Assembly (NCBI RefSeq): GCF_051014685.1
Contig: NC_135058.1
Span: 8,160,811-8,224,810, forward strand
DNA: 64,000 nt
Reading direction: 5' to 3'
Origin: Ptiloglossa arizonensis
Taxonomy: Eukaryota > Arthropoda > Insecta > Hymenoptera > Colletidae
Part shown: positions 35,481 through 47,700 of the stretch, piece by piece
Position numbering within the stretch: position 1 is the stretch's first letter
Layout of the letters: each line of letters begins with the position of its first letter
Translations under genes and position numbers: made by a program
The notes under the pieces: generated by a model
The model's database searches: none
Seen by the model: the letters and a program-made list of their open reading frames with translations, nothing else
What the model was told of the DNA's origin: nothing

Positions 35481-37645
35481 AGTGGGAGGGCCCTTTCCAG
35501 ATGGTAGGTGGCACTGTCCATCGTGGACTCGTCGAAACGGAAATGCGTAATGCATCGCGGGCAGCGTCGCGCCGCGCTCTCGGATGTGATTTGCGATCGA
35601 CGTTCCATTTAATCCCCGGGACCGATTGATGGAAACTGATCGTGCCGCGTGAAAAAAGAAACGACGATTAATACGGCGCGTGGTTCGTTCGATTTCCGGA
35701 AACAGGGAACAGGGAGGCTCGTCGCGGTTTCCGTGGCCGGGTCAATTAATCCCTTCTGGTCGTCGTCGTCGTTCGGTCATCGTCGAGAGAGAAGACGACC
35801 TTTTTGGTCCTGGTCTGTGCAAACAGGAGGACCGACGAGAGAGGAAGCACCGTTTCTCGTTCGTCCGAAAAATGAAGTTTAATTAAACGCAATTGATACT
35901 TTGCTCGTCCTGTTCGCGAGATAACGTCCCGTGTACACTCGTTAGAAAGACGGTCTATTTATATGGGCTCGGCGCGCGCGCGAGTCACGGGAATTGGGGC
36001 GGATGCCGGGGCTTCGCCCGAGCTGGGTTTTGAAAAGGTTATGAAAACGTTATTAAACAAAATATACGTGTAAGTATACAGGCTTGCCAGAAACGTCGGG
36101 GCCGGATTCGTGCTCCGAGATCGGGTCGGTGTAAAAAGTTCGCGGGAGCGCACGGTTCTGCAAACTTTGTCACGATTTTTCAGTGATGCGCGTCAGAGGA
36201 ATTATTTTCGATTTTGTAACTAACGTGGAAACAGGTATGAGAATTTAATTGATCTCTGACCACTCGGAAGTAGACGTTGGTTCGAGTGGATGCGCGGTAT
36301 CTTTTAGAGAGGGAGAATTCTGATGTACTGTTACAAGTTGAAAAGATGACTCTCGGAGGGAGGAGAATTTAGTGACGCGTGTGAGGGAATCGTAGACAGT
36401 ATCGAACAGTTTTCGATCAGTCGCAGGTGTTCGAAGGCTGATCAGAACGTTTCGTTTAATACGATAGGTAATTTCTTTCAGAGGTAATTTTCTCAGCTCC
36501 GAACAGTACACGATGGTAACTCGCGGTAACTTTCTTTTCAGTTGCAACGACTCGTTCGTGGGATCTGTAAGAATAGTGTAGACTTCGGTGTTATTATTGA
36601 TTTTTACAAAATTTCATTTCAATTAATCTCGTTCTCCTCGTCTCTCGTCGCTCCGCACCATTACGATAGATTACGCTTATTAGCAGCGCAGCTGACTGCT
36701 TGCATCGCAGCAGCGTGCTACCTTCCGTTACCTCGATCCATCATAAGCGAGAAGGTATCGATATTTATTACGATCGACATTATTTTGCACGCGCGGATAA
36801 AAGAACAGACTGTTTATATCATGGCAGCGCGTAGCTCCAGCCTCGACTCGAGGTTCGTATTCAAAGTTTTTAGTAGTCGGTACGACTGGCCTGAAATCTT
36901 GGAACTTTTCGAACTCGTTGCTCCACCGAGGACACTTGGAAAACTTCTCTCCTTCGCTGCGATCCGCGCATCGCAAAAATCGGTGAAAACAACCACGTGG
37001 ACCGTATGCGGAACTGGATTGTCGAGTCTCGAATTTTCTCGGTCGTTAATTCCCTTTCGAAACTCGTCAAACAAATCTATGCGTAATTTCACCCGTAACT
37101 GCGTCCGCTCGTTTACACTCGTACCTTTCTCGTTGGCGCGTGAAATTTTCACCCCACCGTCACCGAAAGTATTCTCGTTCTAGTATCGTCGACGACGATA
37201 ACGACAATGGTCAACGTCGAGGATCCATCTCGCATCGAATCCAACGAAATTTAATTTTTCACCGACCCGAGACGATTCACTTACACCGTACAAATTTCGC
37301 TCCAGTCTCTTGGGACACCCTGTACGCCGGTCGTGAAACTTTCGCGCAAAAGATAAGCCTTTACAAGGCCGAAGGAGATGAACCCGCGTATTATATTTAC
37401 TTGGCCGCGTGCAAACGAGATAACATCTTTACTGTAATGAGTAACCCTTTTGAACTGGGTCGGTCCAATTATTCAGCCGGAAAGCATTTGTTTCCGGCAA
37501 ATAAGCGTCGCGCGAAATATTTAGTGGCCTTATTCCCGACCGATCTGATATTTGCCTTAACTACGGCCAGGTAGGGCGGGGATATCGTTGGCGAACTACA
37601 CACACGTTGGATTATTAAAAGGATACCTACGCGGCTCGGTAATGA

Positions 37646-37678
37646 GGGGTGAGTGTATGGGGGTGGGGGTGTGGGGTG
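37646..37678 (+). repeat. G-rich tract able to form a G-quadruplex
   Basis: Four G-runs of four or five lie within about 33 bases (GAGGGGTGAGTG, then GGGGGTGGGGGTGTGGGG). This meets the usual sequence rule for a quadruplex on the + strand. Confidence 0.6.
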
Positions 37679-37940
37679 TTAGTAGACGGAAGTCCACGGT
37701 GGTGGACCCGTTCGTCGTGTTTAAATAGAAGTTAAACAGTAACTAGCGACCGCCCGTCTTTACGCTCAAAGTAACCTGTAATTTGATAAAATTGAACGTT
37801 ACCGAAGAGCACCGCGCGGGAACTTCCCGGTGCGAGACGAATATCGAGCAGCGCGTTCTTCGTAGAAACAATTTTAATTGGCTTTGTCAAAGTAATGTCG
37901 CGCCGTCGCTCGAAACTTCGTCGTTTAACGGATGGCGCGA

Positions 37941-38009
37941 CGAGACGAGACGAAACGAGACGAGACGAAACGAGACGAGACGAAACGAGACGCGACGCGA
38001 CGCGACGCG
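37941..38009. repeat. 15-bp minisatellite of CGAGA/CGAAA units
   Basis: Three perfect copies of CGAGACGAGACGAAA run from 37941 to 37985, then decay into CGCGA units. A 5-base repeat thus has a 15-base higher-order period. Confidence 0.95.
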
Positions 38010-38365
38010 GGGTTAACGGAATTAAAATTATTTTTGAATCGATAAATCCGTTTCGCGCGTCAAAGTATCGGAGAATCTTTGGTACATTGTCGGTGTAGAC
38101 GTTGCTTTCCGAACGAGAGCGCCGTTCTCGTGATAACATAATCGTCGAATATCGATAACCGTCCTTTGTGCGCATTATGTCGCGCAACGGGACTTTTTCA
38201 ACGAAATTCACGCGCCTTCGTTCCCATTCGGGGAAATATGTTCGACTATTTTTCGAGCGTACAAGGGATTTTCGAGTACCTTGTACCTTTCAGTGGATAT
38301 GAAGATTAATTTTTTTCTTTTTTTCTTTTTTTTTATTCTAATGGAAATGTATCATACCATCGTGT

Positions 38366-38398
38366 ATGGTTTGTTTGTTTGTTTGTTTGTTTTTTTTT
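38366..38398. repeat. (GTTT)n microsatellite
   Basis: About five GTTT units passing into a T-run. Confidence 0.9.
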
Positions 38399-39059
38399 CG
38401 TAATTTGAGAGGAACCTGGCGTGTATACAAAAAACTTGAAATACGAAAATACAGATATGAAAGAGAGTAACGTCAAATGATGATGCAAGTGGAGTGTACG
38501 GCGCTGCAAACCCATCGCTTGACGGTTATAAATGAACGAACGTGGCGGACGATGCGTCGGATGTTCGATCGCGACGTCTCTAATAAAGCCACGATATTAA
38601 TATATATATATATATTTTTAGTATTTTATATCGCGCGCTCTATATATCTCGATAAGCTCGAACGCGAAAGTTGAAGCTGTAAGCGAACTCGAACGGGAAG
38701 TGTTCCGAATGTATGGAAATACAAACTGTCGATAATAGATTACACGGGAGAAAGATGAGTGTTTAAAAATCGTCGCGAAGACAACGAAGGGCAGGAAGAA
38801 AACTTCGTTCGAAGATTTTAACTCGATTAAGCGATCGATGACGAGCGCGAATGCACCTCGTTAAAAAGAATGGTAAATAAAATCTGTTTCTATGCAATTC
38901 ACAAGCGGGCTCTTTTCAAGAATCGATCTTTTGTATCGTACCGTTCGATACGGAGAGCGATCGAACGAAATCCGACGATCAGTGGTGGGGATGACTACGG
39001 TTCATTTACCGAGGCGCGCGTTCGGTCGGTTAACGAGGTAATATCGTAGTCCTTGTACG

Positions 39060-39062
<3 letters not shown>

Positions 39063-39106
<44 letters not shown>
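39063..39106. repeat. (TA)22 microsatellite
   Basis: An uninterrupted TA run. Confidence 0.95.
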
Positions 39107-39113
<7 letters not shown>

Positions 39114-39750
39114 CTTTAACAAAACCAAGTGTAACAAGTTTCTAAAAAAGGTACTTTATCCAGTGACTTTGAAGAGGAAACAAATTATTATCCACCTATG
39201 AAACAATTATCGCTGTCTGCTCATCCGATATTTTATTTCTCTTACTCCCACGTGCAACGTTATCCCAACGATATCACGGGGTAAGATTATTCTCAATAAA
39301 GGTTGATAAACTCACGGATGTCGTCGAACGATAATAATATTATCGTAAAATCTTATCGGTGTCCAATCCTCGATTATTCACCGGGTCTATTCGCGGTTCT
39401 CCGTTCCCGTGAAATAGCCAGCGGTCTCTCGGTGTTTGTCGCGCGAACGACGAGCGTTCTGGCCCCGTTCGAATGACGGGTATCAAATGATCGTCGAAAT
39501 CTCGGCTCGTGATCATCGAGACGACCGGGGGTCGCTCGAGAATTCGTGACACGGCCGCAATTGTTCTCCCCCACCCCTCCCTCTACCCCTCCTGTGCCTC
39601 GCTAATCGAATCAAATTGAATTTCCATCGTCCCTTCGTTCCGTGGGAACACCCCCGACGGCGGCGCCGCCTCTGGGGAGTCAATAAAAATTAACGGTTGA
39701 TTTGGAAAAATAGGATCCGGGTCGTGGTATCCTGCTCGATGATAATCAAC

Positions 39751-39801
39751 TCTTTTTCTCTCTCTCTCTCTTTCTCTCTCTTACTCTCTCATTCTCTCTC
39801 T
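39751..39801. repeat. (TC)n microsatellite
   Basis: A TC run with occasional TTTC and AC interruptions. Confidence 0.9.
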
Positions 39802-40457
39802 GTGATCCATAAACGTAGGAAATGGCATAAGATTCAGCTAACGATCACGTGTTCCCTCGTCCCGGGAGCGATACACACGACGAGATACGTGTATACGTAC
39901 TTCCCGGGTGTTTCCCGGGCGGTAAACAATGACGAAAGTACAAAAGGAGGTCAGAGACGCATTTGGCGAACGTCAGCTTTATTGTTCCTCGCGGCGAAGA
40001 TCTGAAGCAGCAAAAGCTGATTGATCGCAATCAGAACTTCCGTGCTCCGGGACCGGGAGTAATCGCATACGGGACCGGGGAATTGTATGCCTGAGTCGCG
40101 GAGTCGGATGCAAATAAAAAAATGCATAAACATGCGCGTGGAGATATGATGTGTAGCGGGGAACGGGCGGGTGGGAGGGGGACGGATGGGTGGAGCTTGT
40201 GGGCGGAGAGAACGAGAGTGAGAGAGAGAGAGAGGGGGAGAGAAAGAGGCAACCGGTGCATCAGAAATTCCGGGGCAATATTGAAAATTAAAATTCTAGC
40301 GCGATATTTGTTACGCTCGACTTGAAGTGTTTTAATATTTACGCGACACTTACGAGCCTTCGAGGAGGCGTGCACGTGTGTACACACGGTGTACCTATCT
40401 ACGTATCGTACCGGTTTTCCCGCGTCGAGAGCGACGAGGGGGAATTGGAGAAACACG

Positions 40458-40700
40458 TGGGCGGCTCGAGAACTCTTAAGCGGGGTGGCGCTCGCTCGCT
40501 CGCTCGCTCGCTCGCTCGCGCGCCAACGAGCCTTCGGAAAAATCGGACGGAATCGTCGCGAGAATCGTCGTCGGTCGTCGACGTCGAGAGAGACTTCTCT
40601 CTTTCTCTTTCTCTCTCTGTCTGTCTGTCTCTTGTTCTCTCTTTCTCTCTCCCTTTGTCGAATATCGATTGCCTTATACCGGAGATTGTCTAGGAGAGAA
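40458..40700. repeat. Dispersed duplication, copy 1 (partner at 42440)
   Basis: It begins CGAGAACTCTTAAGCGGGG and includes (CGCT)7 at about 40490-40518 and a long TC tract. It ends ATATCGATTGCCTTATA. The same order (GAGAACTCTTAACGGGG, TC tract, TATCGATTGCCTTGTA) recurs about 2 kb downstream. Confidence 0.8.
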
Positions 40701-41607
40701 CGAATAGCTGAATTTGCGAGGAAACACGCCGAGTACTGAAATTAGTTCTGAAAAACGTCAGATATGTTTGGTACACCGAACGAACGGCAAGAGAAATCGA
40801 TGACGGAGTGGGATAAAAATTTACCCGAGTTTGCGGCGTTTATCCAAATGCGATACTTTTTTTACTCTCTCTTTCTCTCTCTCTCTCTCTCCATTATACG
40901 CGCAATTTCGTTATCCGGTTCCTCTCGATGTCGGTAGATTTGTCATTTTTGCGGAACGCGATTGAATTCGCGTTTCGAGGTATTCGTCGAGGATCTCTCG
41001 GACGATCGTCGGTTGAAACTTGAAAATTTCGTTTCGACCCGTGGCCGTGGATCGATGAAGCAGGAACCGTTTTCGAAAACGGGCAACGTCGAACGATTTC
41101 GAGCCAACGACTCGGGACAGCTTTCCACGCTGACTGACGTTTCTAGACCGAGTATCCTAGAAATATTATGACAACGAAATTGTAAATTTAGACACCGTGA
41201 CGAGTACACGGCACGGAACGCGGTCTTGAACAAAATTCAACGAGCCCACAATTTTCATCGAGTCTACAATTCGATATTTTCAAATCGAATTCAATTTCAT
41301 TTTTAAAACAGAAATGGTAAATATTTGATACGACGAATTATGAATTTTCTTCGTAACGGATGCACGCGAATTGTATAATATTAATTCGAATACGCGTTTA
41401 AGGAGTCGAGGCGTACGGTAGCGATCGAAAGAATAAAATCGCGGGGTCGACGAAGCCGTCAACTTTGCCAATTACACGCGAAACGGGGCTGTACGATTTC
41501 AATACGGTTGTATACTTTTGGCCAGGAGTGTATGTTAGGAGGAAAGTCTGGTGAAAATCCACTCACGTAGGAAGAAAGAAAGATCAATCCTGAGAAGAAT
41601 CGCGAGT

Positions 41608-41740
41608 CGTATTGGGTCAGAAGTTTTACTCGGTCTTCGCGAGGCCTGCGACTAAGCGCAAATTACTCGACGCTGTCCACATTCTACTTACCGACGGTAC
41701 CACGTTCTCCTTAATCCGAGATTGATCTCTTTTCTCCCAA
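41608..41740. repeat. Interspersed repeat, copy 2 (partner at 22517)
   Basis: It has the same ordered blocks as 22517-22610, with an extra roughly 30 bases after GGGTCAGA. Confidence 0.7.
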
Positions 41741-41849
41741 CAATTGTTGCGAGGAAACGATCGCACGGAATCGCGTCAGCGGAAACCGACCAACGGTTAG
41801 CCCTATAATTTTCGAGAAACATACAGATCAATCTTAACATTAATTCTTT

Positions 41850-42290
41850 CGTTCGATCGTACCTTGAAGACATTCGAGTAAAAAATCTCCCGAATGGACC
41901 CGTGCACTGTAACAATGCAAAGGGAAAAGAAACACGGGAGCATTCGGTTCCAACAATTTTCAAAAATTCTGCTTCGTATTCACGGTTTAATTTTAACCTT
42001 CGATCGTACCCCCGAGGTACTATTTGAGCAGAAAATATCCTAAAAGTATAAAACTCGTGTTTTCAACTTTATAATACGATATCAGAGGGCCAAGAAACTA
42101 AAGGAGCATCCAGTTCGGACTATTGTGGCAACTTTTGTTAAAAAGAAGAACGATATATTCCGAGGACGCGATGGGTTGGGAGAGAGCCGAGGTATTTGAA
42201 TAAAAAATCTTCCGAAAGTACGTAATCCATGTTTTGTATCGTTGTAGTAAAATACAAGGGAACGAAGAAAGTACACGTGTGTCCAGCATA
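41850..42290. repeat. Three-copy diverged tandem repeat, about 150-170 bp
   Basis: Units share a GAGxTATTTGAGxAxAAAAT-type block near 41870, 42020 and 42195, and a GTTTTxxATCGTT/ACTTT-type block with ACAAGGGAA or GCAAAGGGAA after it. Alignment was done by eye and divergence is high. Confidence 0.55.
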
Positions 42291-42439
42291 GTTTATTACG
42301 AAATGGATAATTATTAACCTAAATTATTAAGTTACGTTGCGAAAGAAATGTATTGCGAGGACAAACGGATCGGAGAAAACCCGAGGAACATACCACGGTT
42401 AATAGCAACGTTTCGGGCGCTACCTCGCTAACTGGCGCG

Positions 42440-42690
42440 CGTTCGAGAACTCTTAACGGGGTAGGCGCGCGTTCGAAATTCGGACAGAAGCGTCGTCGTC
42501 GCGTTCGATGCGCGATCTCGTCTACGGTTGACTCGTCGAGAGACCTCTCTTCGTGTATGTGGTACGTCTTCCTCTCTCTCTCTTTCTCTCTCTGGTTCTC
42601 CGTTTTACACACACACTCGCTCATTCACTCAGTCTCTCTCTTTCTCCGTCGACTATCGATTGCCTTGTATTACAAATTCAGCCGAGTCCC
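42440..42690. repeat. Dispersed duplication, copy 2
   Basis: Partner of 40458-40700; here the (CGCT)n run is absent and the TC tract is interrupted by ACACACAC. Confidence 0.8.
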
Positions 42691-43439
42691 GTAGTTTCCG
42701 GGGAAAATCCCGTGGCACTTTTCAGACATATATCGTCTCTGTACCGATACCGGCAGGGTCGAACGTGTCAGGATCATGATAGAGGTAAAAGAGAAACGAT
42801 AGCGATCACTTTACCGTTGAAAGATGCGGAAATATATGCGGGACACGTCTGACCATAATCGGGACGTTTCTACTATCTCCTCGATACATGAAACAGAAGG
42901 AAAGAGCCGTAGAGACAGACGGAACGGCGCGAAGGGACACCGGAGAGAGAGATTTTCCCGATGCTCGAAAACCGACCGACACTGTTTGCTTTTTATTTCG
43001 CTCCTCGTTCCGGCTCGCATCGGATATCGATATAATTCCGCCGATTGGTCGAAAGTCTCCGCGTTGTTACGTCGAATGCCCGCGGCATCGCGCTTCCGAT
43101 TCCGGGGGAACGAAAATATGAAATGTTTGCCGAGCTTCGGATCCACGGTGAATTCGATCGACGTGCGTCGCGTTAAATGTATTAAAATCCGCGCGCGAGT
43201 GCCCCCGCGGACCGCGAGAACGATCGGGCGTCTTTACCTGCGTTGATTTTTCAAAATTTAACCAGTAATCCGAAAACATCCCACGAGTCCACCGCGACGA
43301 CGCATCCACTTGCACTCGAGAACCGGTGCAAAGAATCGAAAGTAAATGAAAAAAAGAAAAGAAAAGAAGCAAACTTTCCGAAAGACAAATCGGAACGATA
43401 TTCCCCGCGGGTGTTCTCCTCCTTATCACGGTTTTAAAT

Positions 43440-44640
43440 TAGATCTCTCTCGCGCTTTGAAAGCGCGGCGCGGAGCGGAGCTCGTCGTAGCGGGGGTAAG
43501 TACAAAACAAGTACATCCCGTTTCATGAATCGCATTACTCCCGAGGAAATTTCTTTCGCGTGCCCGATAAAGGATCCGTCGGATTACGCGCGAACGAGAA
43601 TCCCACAGCGCCGAAACAAAAACCGGTCCGCGAATCCGCCCCGTGGGTCAGGGGCCCCGAGGAGAAGCAACGTGCACGACGGTTCGCGCCGAGCAGGAAA
43701 ATTTTCAATGGCGGTGCGCGCCGCCGGATACCCCAATTATCTGTATCGACGATCGATCGCGGGCCACTTTGGTCCGCCAGGAAAACCTCCCTCCTATGGT
43801 GAAGAAGAGAAACGGAAAGAGCAAGAAATAGGGGGGGAGGGAGGGTGGTGGTGGTGGTGGTGGTGGTGGAGACGGCTGGAAAAAGGGTTGACAGGCCGCC
43901 GTCGAAACTCATCCCCCACTCTCCTCACCGAGCGAGCTTCCTCCCTTCGCGAACGAACGAAAGAAAGAGAGAGAGAGAAGGGACAGAGAAGGGAAGGTGC
44001 GCGCGGAGGAATTTTTGGGCAGCAGTCGGCCTCGTTATGCTGGAAAATCTGAAATCGATTGGAGAACCACCCGGCCCGTGTCGGGGCGTCTGCGCGACGC
44101 AGACATCGACGCAGACGCCAGGGGTTGCTCGGCGAGGTCGATAGCGAGCCCTGGTTAAACTCCGCGAACGAACTTCGCCCGATGGTCCGTGAGGAAAAGA
44201 GGCGTATGGCGCGGCGCGATGAAGACGGCCTGGCTGGATCGTTCGTCGAACGAACAAGGACGAAACGCCAGGACCTACACACGTACAGAGAGAAAGAGAG
44301 AGAGAGAGAGATGAAGAGAGAGAGGGAAAGAGAGAAGGGATGCCGTGAGTTGGATGGATTTGGATCCCTTAGGACCAACGTCCACTCGGGGACCGACGTC
44401 GGGCTCCGGACGAATTAATTACGAGCGATCCTTAGGCCCGCTTAACGGCACCTTCCGTTCGCCCAAATTAGGTCGTCGAGCGTCCATCCGCGGGATCGTC
44501 CATCTCGAGGGATCTCCTTATCGTCCACCGCGGATCCTAAGAGGGAAATCGGATTTTTCCACGATCTTCCCCCATACCCACCCCCAAACCACCCCCCATT
44601 CCTCGCTCCACTTGATTGTCCTTTCAGTTTTTTGCCCGCT
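43440..44640. other. GC-rich zone with low-complexity tracts
   Basis: A 175-codon frame (43525-44052) is Arg/Gly/Trp-rich because it crosses a GGT repeat; I judge it spurious. The + strand has (GGT/TGG)n at 43842-43869 after a run of G, and a GA tract at 44286-44336. It may be regulatory or 5' UTR sequence, but nothing proves it. Confidence 0.45.
43829..43869 (+). repeat. G-run and (TGG)n tract
   Basis: GGGGGGGAGGGAGGG is followed by about nine TGG units. It could form a quadruplex on the + strand. Confidence 0.85.
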
Positions 44641-44971
44641 TAACAACTGTTGATCTTTCCAAGCTCGCGCAGGAAGATTGTTCGCTCAACCTGTGTTTAA
44701 CTTGTGTACCGACAACAGTTTCGGCTCACTTCGGTTCTAACCTATCCTCAAGACGGGTTAATTTATCAATTAATTTATCCAACGGATAATCTTTTAACGA
44801 CGCGTTCACGGTGTTGCCTAAACTTTCGAAACTAATACGGATCGTAACTTACCGAGCCGGAGGTTGAATGTGCGAACCGAGATACTCGGAGGATGCACTC
44901 CGGGACGAAGAATAAGTCGATGTTCGAGATTTTTTACTGTGTTTACAGTTTAGGCGGATTTCGTGGAACTA

Positions 44972-45300
44972 TTGGGTCGCTTGGAAAATCATTTCGTTTT
45001 CCAAAATTGAGAATATGTAATTTAAGGAAATGTTTATGCACTCTAAAAAAATTGTGTTTCATTTTCACCAAATAGTTTCCTTTTCCAAAATGGAGAATAT
45101 ATAATTTAATGAAATGTTTATACACTCTGAAAAAATCGTGTTTCATTTTCACCAAATAGTTTCCTTTTCTAAAATGGAGAATATATAATTTAATGAAATG
45201 TTTATACACTCTAAAAAAATCAACTGTGTTTCATTTTCACCAAAAAGTTTCATTTTCTAAAATGGAGAATATATAATTTAAGAAAATGTAAATTTATGAA
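44972..45300. mobile_element. Mariner-type MITE with internal tandem amplification
   Basis: After TA at 44970-44971 the element starts TTGGGTCGCTTGGAAAATCA, matching the 5' end of the 57.2-kb MITE. Its interior is then repeated: an 84-base unit beginning AAATAGTTTCCTTTTCCAAA at 45070 and again at 45154 (with a short insertion), then a partial copy from about 45241. The 3' inverted end is missing. Long minus-strand frames here only translate the repeat. Confidence 0.8.
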
Positions 45301-46588
45301 TATATAATTGAAGAAAATATATAATTTAACTAAATGTTCTGGCATATAGGAATTAATACTGTTTGCTAAGTTGTTTACACGATTATTTTTGCGTTTCTCG
45401 AGACGCGTGTCTCCGTTCTGTCGCGAACGGGAAATTGTTTCACTCGTTTCAGAGTTCGGCGCGAAAGAACGTCCGGATTGTTGTCTCGTTGAACAGTGAC
45501 ATTATCGAAAATTCGTTGAGTATTGAAAAATGTCCAAACACAACGTTCGAGCATTTTTGTTATCCGCGTGTTTGCCGTACGAGCAACGGTAAGGAAGGTA
45601 TTGCATATTTTATGGTTAACGCCCGCAACAGTTCGGGTTTGAAACAGACAGACAGAACTGTATTTTATTTATACAGATTGCTGCAAAATTGATTACACTT
45701 GGATAACGCGAACCGTTTTTTCAGATGCGTCGATATGAATAATTATGCGGACTCGAGCGCGGGAAACTCGTCAAAATTTTGCACGGTACTTTTTTCTGTT
45801 TCTGTTTCGTTTATTTTTTTTTTTTGTTTTTATGTTTTTCAATTAATCGCTCGGACGTTAATTGGAATTTCGAAAACAGGGAGTGTTCAACGTAACTTAT
45901 TCGGATCCTTCTGGTAGGTAATCGCAAAACCGTGGTTGTTGCGAACAACTGTCCTACGGTTGTTGTTGCTATACGTTACGAATTATCGATAATCGAACAT
46001 CAATTCTGGAAAAGTTTTAATAAACGAGGTAAAAATCCGTTACGGTAGTTTCGAATATTTTCCGCGAATTTTCACGAACGTGGACAGAAATTTTCATGAT
46101 TGTAATTGTGGATACAATAAAGTCGGCACTGTTGTTGCTAAATAACGGGTTATAGGTAGATGCTTTTGTCAAAGCACGGTCGAGCACGAATACGGTCCAA
46201 TTTTTTCAAACTTCATTTTCTCGCAAACAAAGCGCCGAATGGAAAAACTTTATTCGGCGTTTCCAACTTATTTTTTTTCTTTTTACGAAGAGTAGAAAGT
46301 TGTACCATGAATAACGCCCCACTTTGTATAAAAGTTTAGCGCTAATAATCTTTCTTCCCCCGATGTGGTCTTTGATCGATAAAGGGGAGACAATTGCTCG
46401 ATTACTCGGTCTTGTTTTCTCGGTTCTTTTCTTAGAAATAGTTAAAAACTGAAACGACGTTAGAGCTGTCTAAATATCACGTCGAGTCTCGCAATTACGT
46501 ATCCGTATCGACTCGATGAAAGTCGAAAGAAATCGTTGCCTCGAAGTTTCTGCAACACCTTCAGATTTTTACAAACATTTTTATAATA
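45301..46588. other. Gene-poor stretch
   Basis: Frames of 109 codons (45363-45692) and 72 codons (45699-45917, with a hydrophobic F-rich run) match nothing I know. The DNA just before 46589 may hold more of the retroelement described next. Confidence 0.4.
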
Positions 46589-47056
46589 TTGCAAATACTG
46601 TTCCAACCACGCTCAGCTTTACAAAACGCTTTTCTCTTCTATTTTAAGCTTATCTACGCTACTAAGCTACCGTACGAAACGTTGGTTAGTCTTCGTTTAA
46701 ATCACGCTTCTATTATCTGGTTTTCCACGTATTTTAAATACGAAACAATGTCGGAGAGAACACCGTATAAATTTCTAACATTCGAAACGTATAAAGTACG
46801 CAATAGTAGGTCCTGTTTTGATTACAACCGTACTAGAATATTATACGCGCTCCAGATAGCAGCAGCGTTAGCAGATCACGGACGAGTAACAGATGTAATC
46901 TTTCTTTCTAAAATCGTTAACGACGAGACCGAATGTTCAGCCTCGTTAAGTCTCATTAACATACACGCGCCGAGCAGACAGTTTTGCGGAAATCCAACAT
47001 TCCACTGTCTCGTTTCTAAAAGTACGTTAGAGTCTACGTGTTCCAATTGCGGATAA
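46589..47056 (+). pseudogene. Jockey-like non-LTR reverse transcriptase, C-terminal relic
   Basis: A 155-codon frame follows the thumb and C-terminal region of Jockey-type LINE reverse transcriptases. LRLNHASIIW corresponds to the family's LVRSKLEYASIVW. After a degraded stretch, LADHGRVTDVIFLSKIVND corresponds to the RR..DL.FL.KI.N block. LSLINIHAPSRQ and NPTFHCLVSKST are then the typical end of this domain. The catalytic YADD region is absent, so it cannot be active. Upstream and downstream ends were not located. The Jockey group is a judgement from motif style. Confidence 0.7.
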
Positions 47057-47214
47057 TTCATATTTCTTTTTCGGTCGTGTAAAAATCTTTCAAGGGTATA
47101 TTTTACGCTCTATTGTACTCCGTTTTAATCGAATATTTATACAATGTCGAATATACATTTATCGTCTCGTTAAATTTCCACGTATAGAAACCTTGTACCA
47201 ATTTCATTCTCGGT

Positions 47215-47700
47215 CCATCGATCGTCTAAATAACTAAATGAACCCATTGTTACGAATGTTTCACAATCGTGACCTTCGAACCATCGATCGTCGAAATAAC
47301 TGAACAAACCTATCGTTGAAAAAGGTTTTACAAATGTAATCTTCGGGCCATCGATTATCTAAACAAGTAAACAAACGTATTGTTACACGTGTTTTACAAA
47401 TGTAATCTTCGAGCTATCGTCTAAATAACTAAACAAACGTATTGTCACAAGTGTTTTACAAACGTAATCTTGGATCCATCGATCGTCTAAGTAACTAAAC
47501 AAACGTATTGTCACAAATGTTTTACAAATATAATCTTCGAGCTATCGTCTAAACAACTAAACAAACGTATTGTTACAAATATTTTACAAACGTAATCTTC
47601 GAGCCATCGATCGTCTAAACAACTGATCACAAACGCATTGTCACAAGTGTTTTACAAATCAAATCTTCTAATCATCGATCGAAATAATTGAACAAATCAC
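47215..47700. repeat. Tandem array of about eight 60-67-bp units
   Basis: Units share ATCGTCTAAATAACTAAAC, AACGTATTGTCACAAGTG and TTTTACAAATGTAATCTTCG. Unit starts lie near 47215, 47280, 47345, 47412, 47474, 47540, 47599 and 47668. Alternate units differ between CCATCGATCGTCT and a shorter GCTATCGTCT start, which hints at a two-unit order. Confidence 0.9.

Larger units (their letters stand above)
35481..40457. other. Gene-poor stretch with several low-complexity tracts
   Basis: A 213-codon frame at 36542-37183 has no recognised motif and an opposing frame of similar quality, so it is not called. Microsatellites within this stretch are listed separately. A CCCTGT end motif lies at 37314-37325. 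Confidence 0.45.

Noticed and set aside
36542..37183. 213-codon + strand frame
   Set aside because: Opposing frames of similar quality cover the same DNA, there are no motifs and no clear start context.
43525..44052. 175-codon + strand frame
   Set aside because: It crosses a TGG repeat (giving a run of Trp) and GA tracts, is Arg-rich, and has no recognisable motif.
44943..45209. 88-codon minus-strand frame with internal repeats
   Set aside because: It only translates the 84-base repeat unit of the amplified MITE.
47215..47700. CRISPR-like array
   Set aside because: Repeat and spacer cannot be separated; the whole unit is repeated, and the context is an insect genome.
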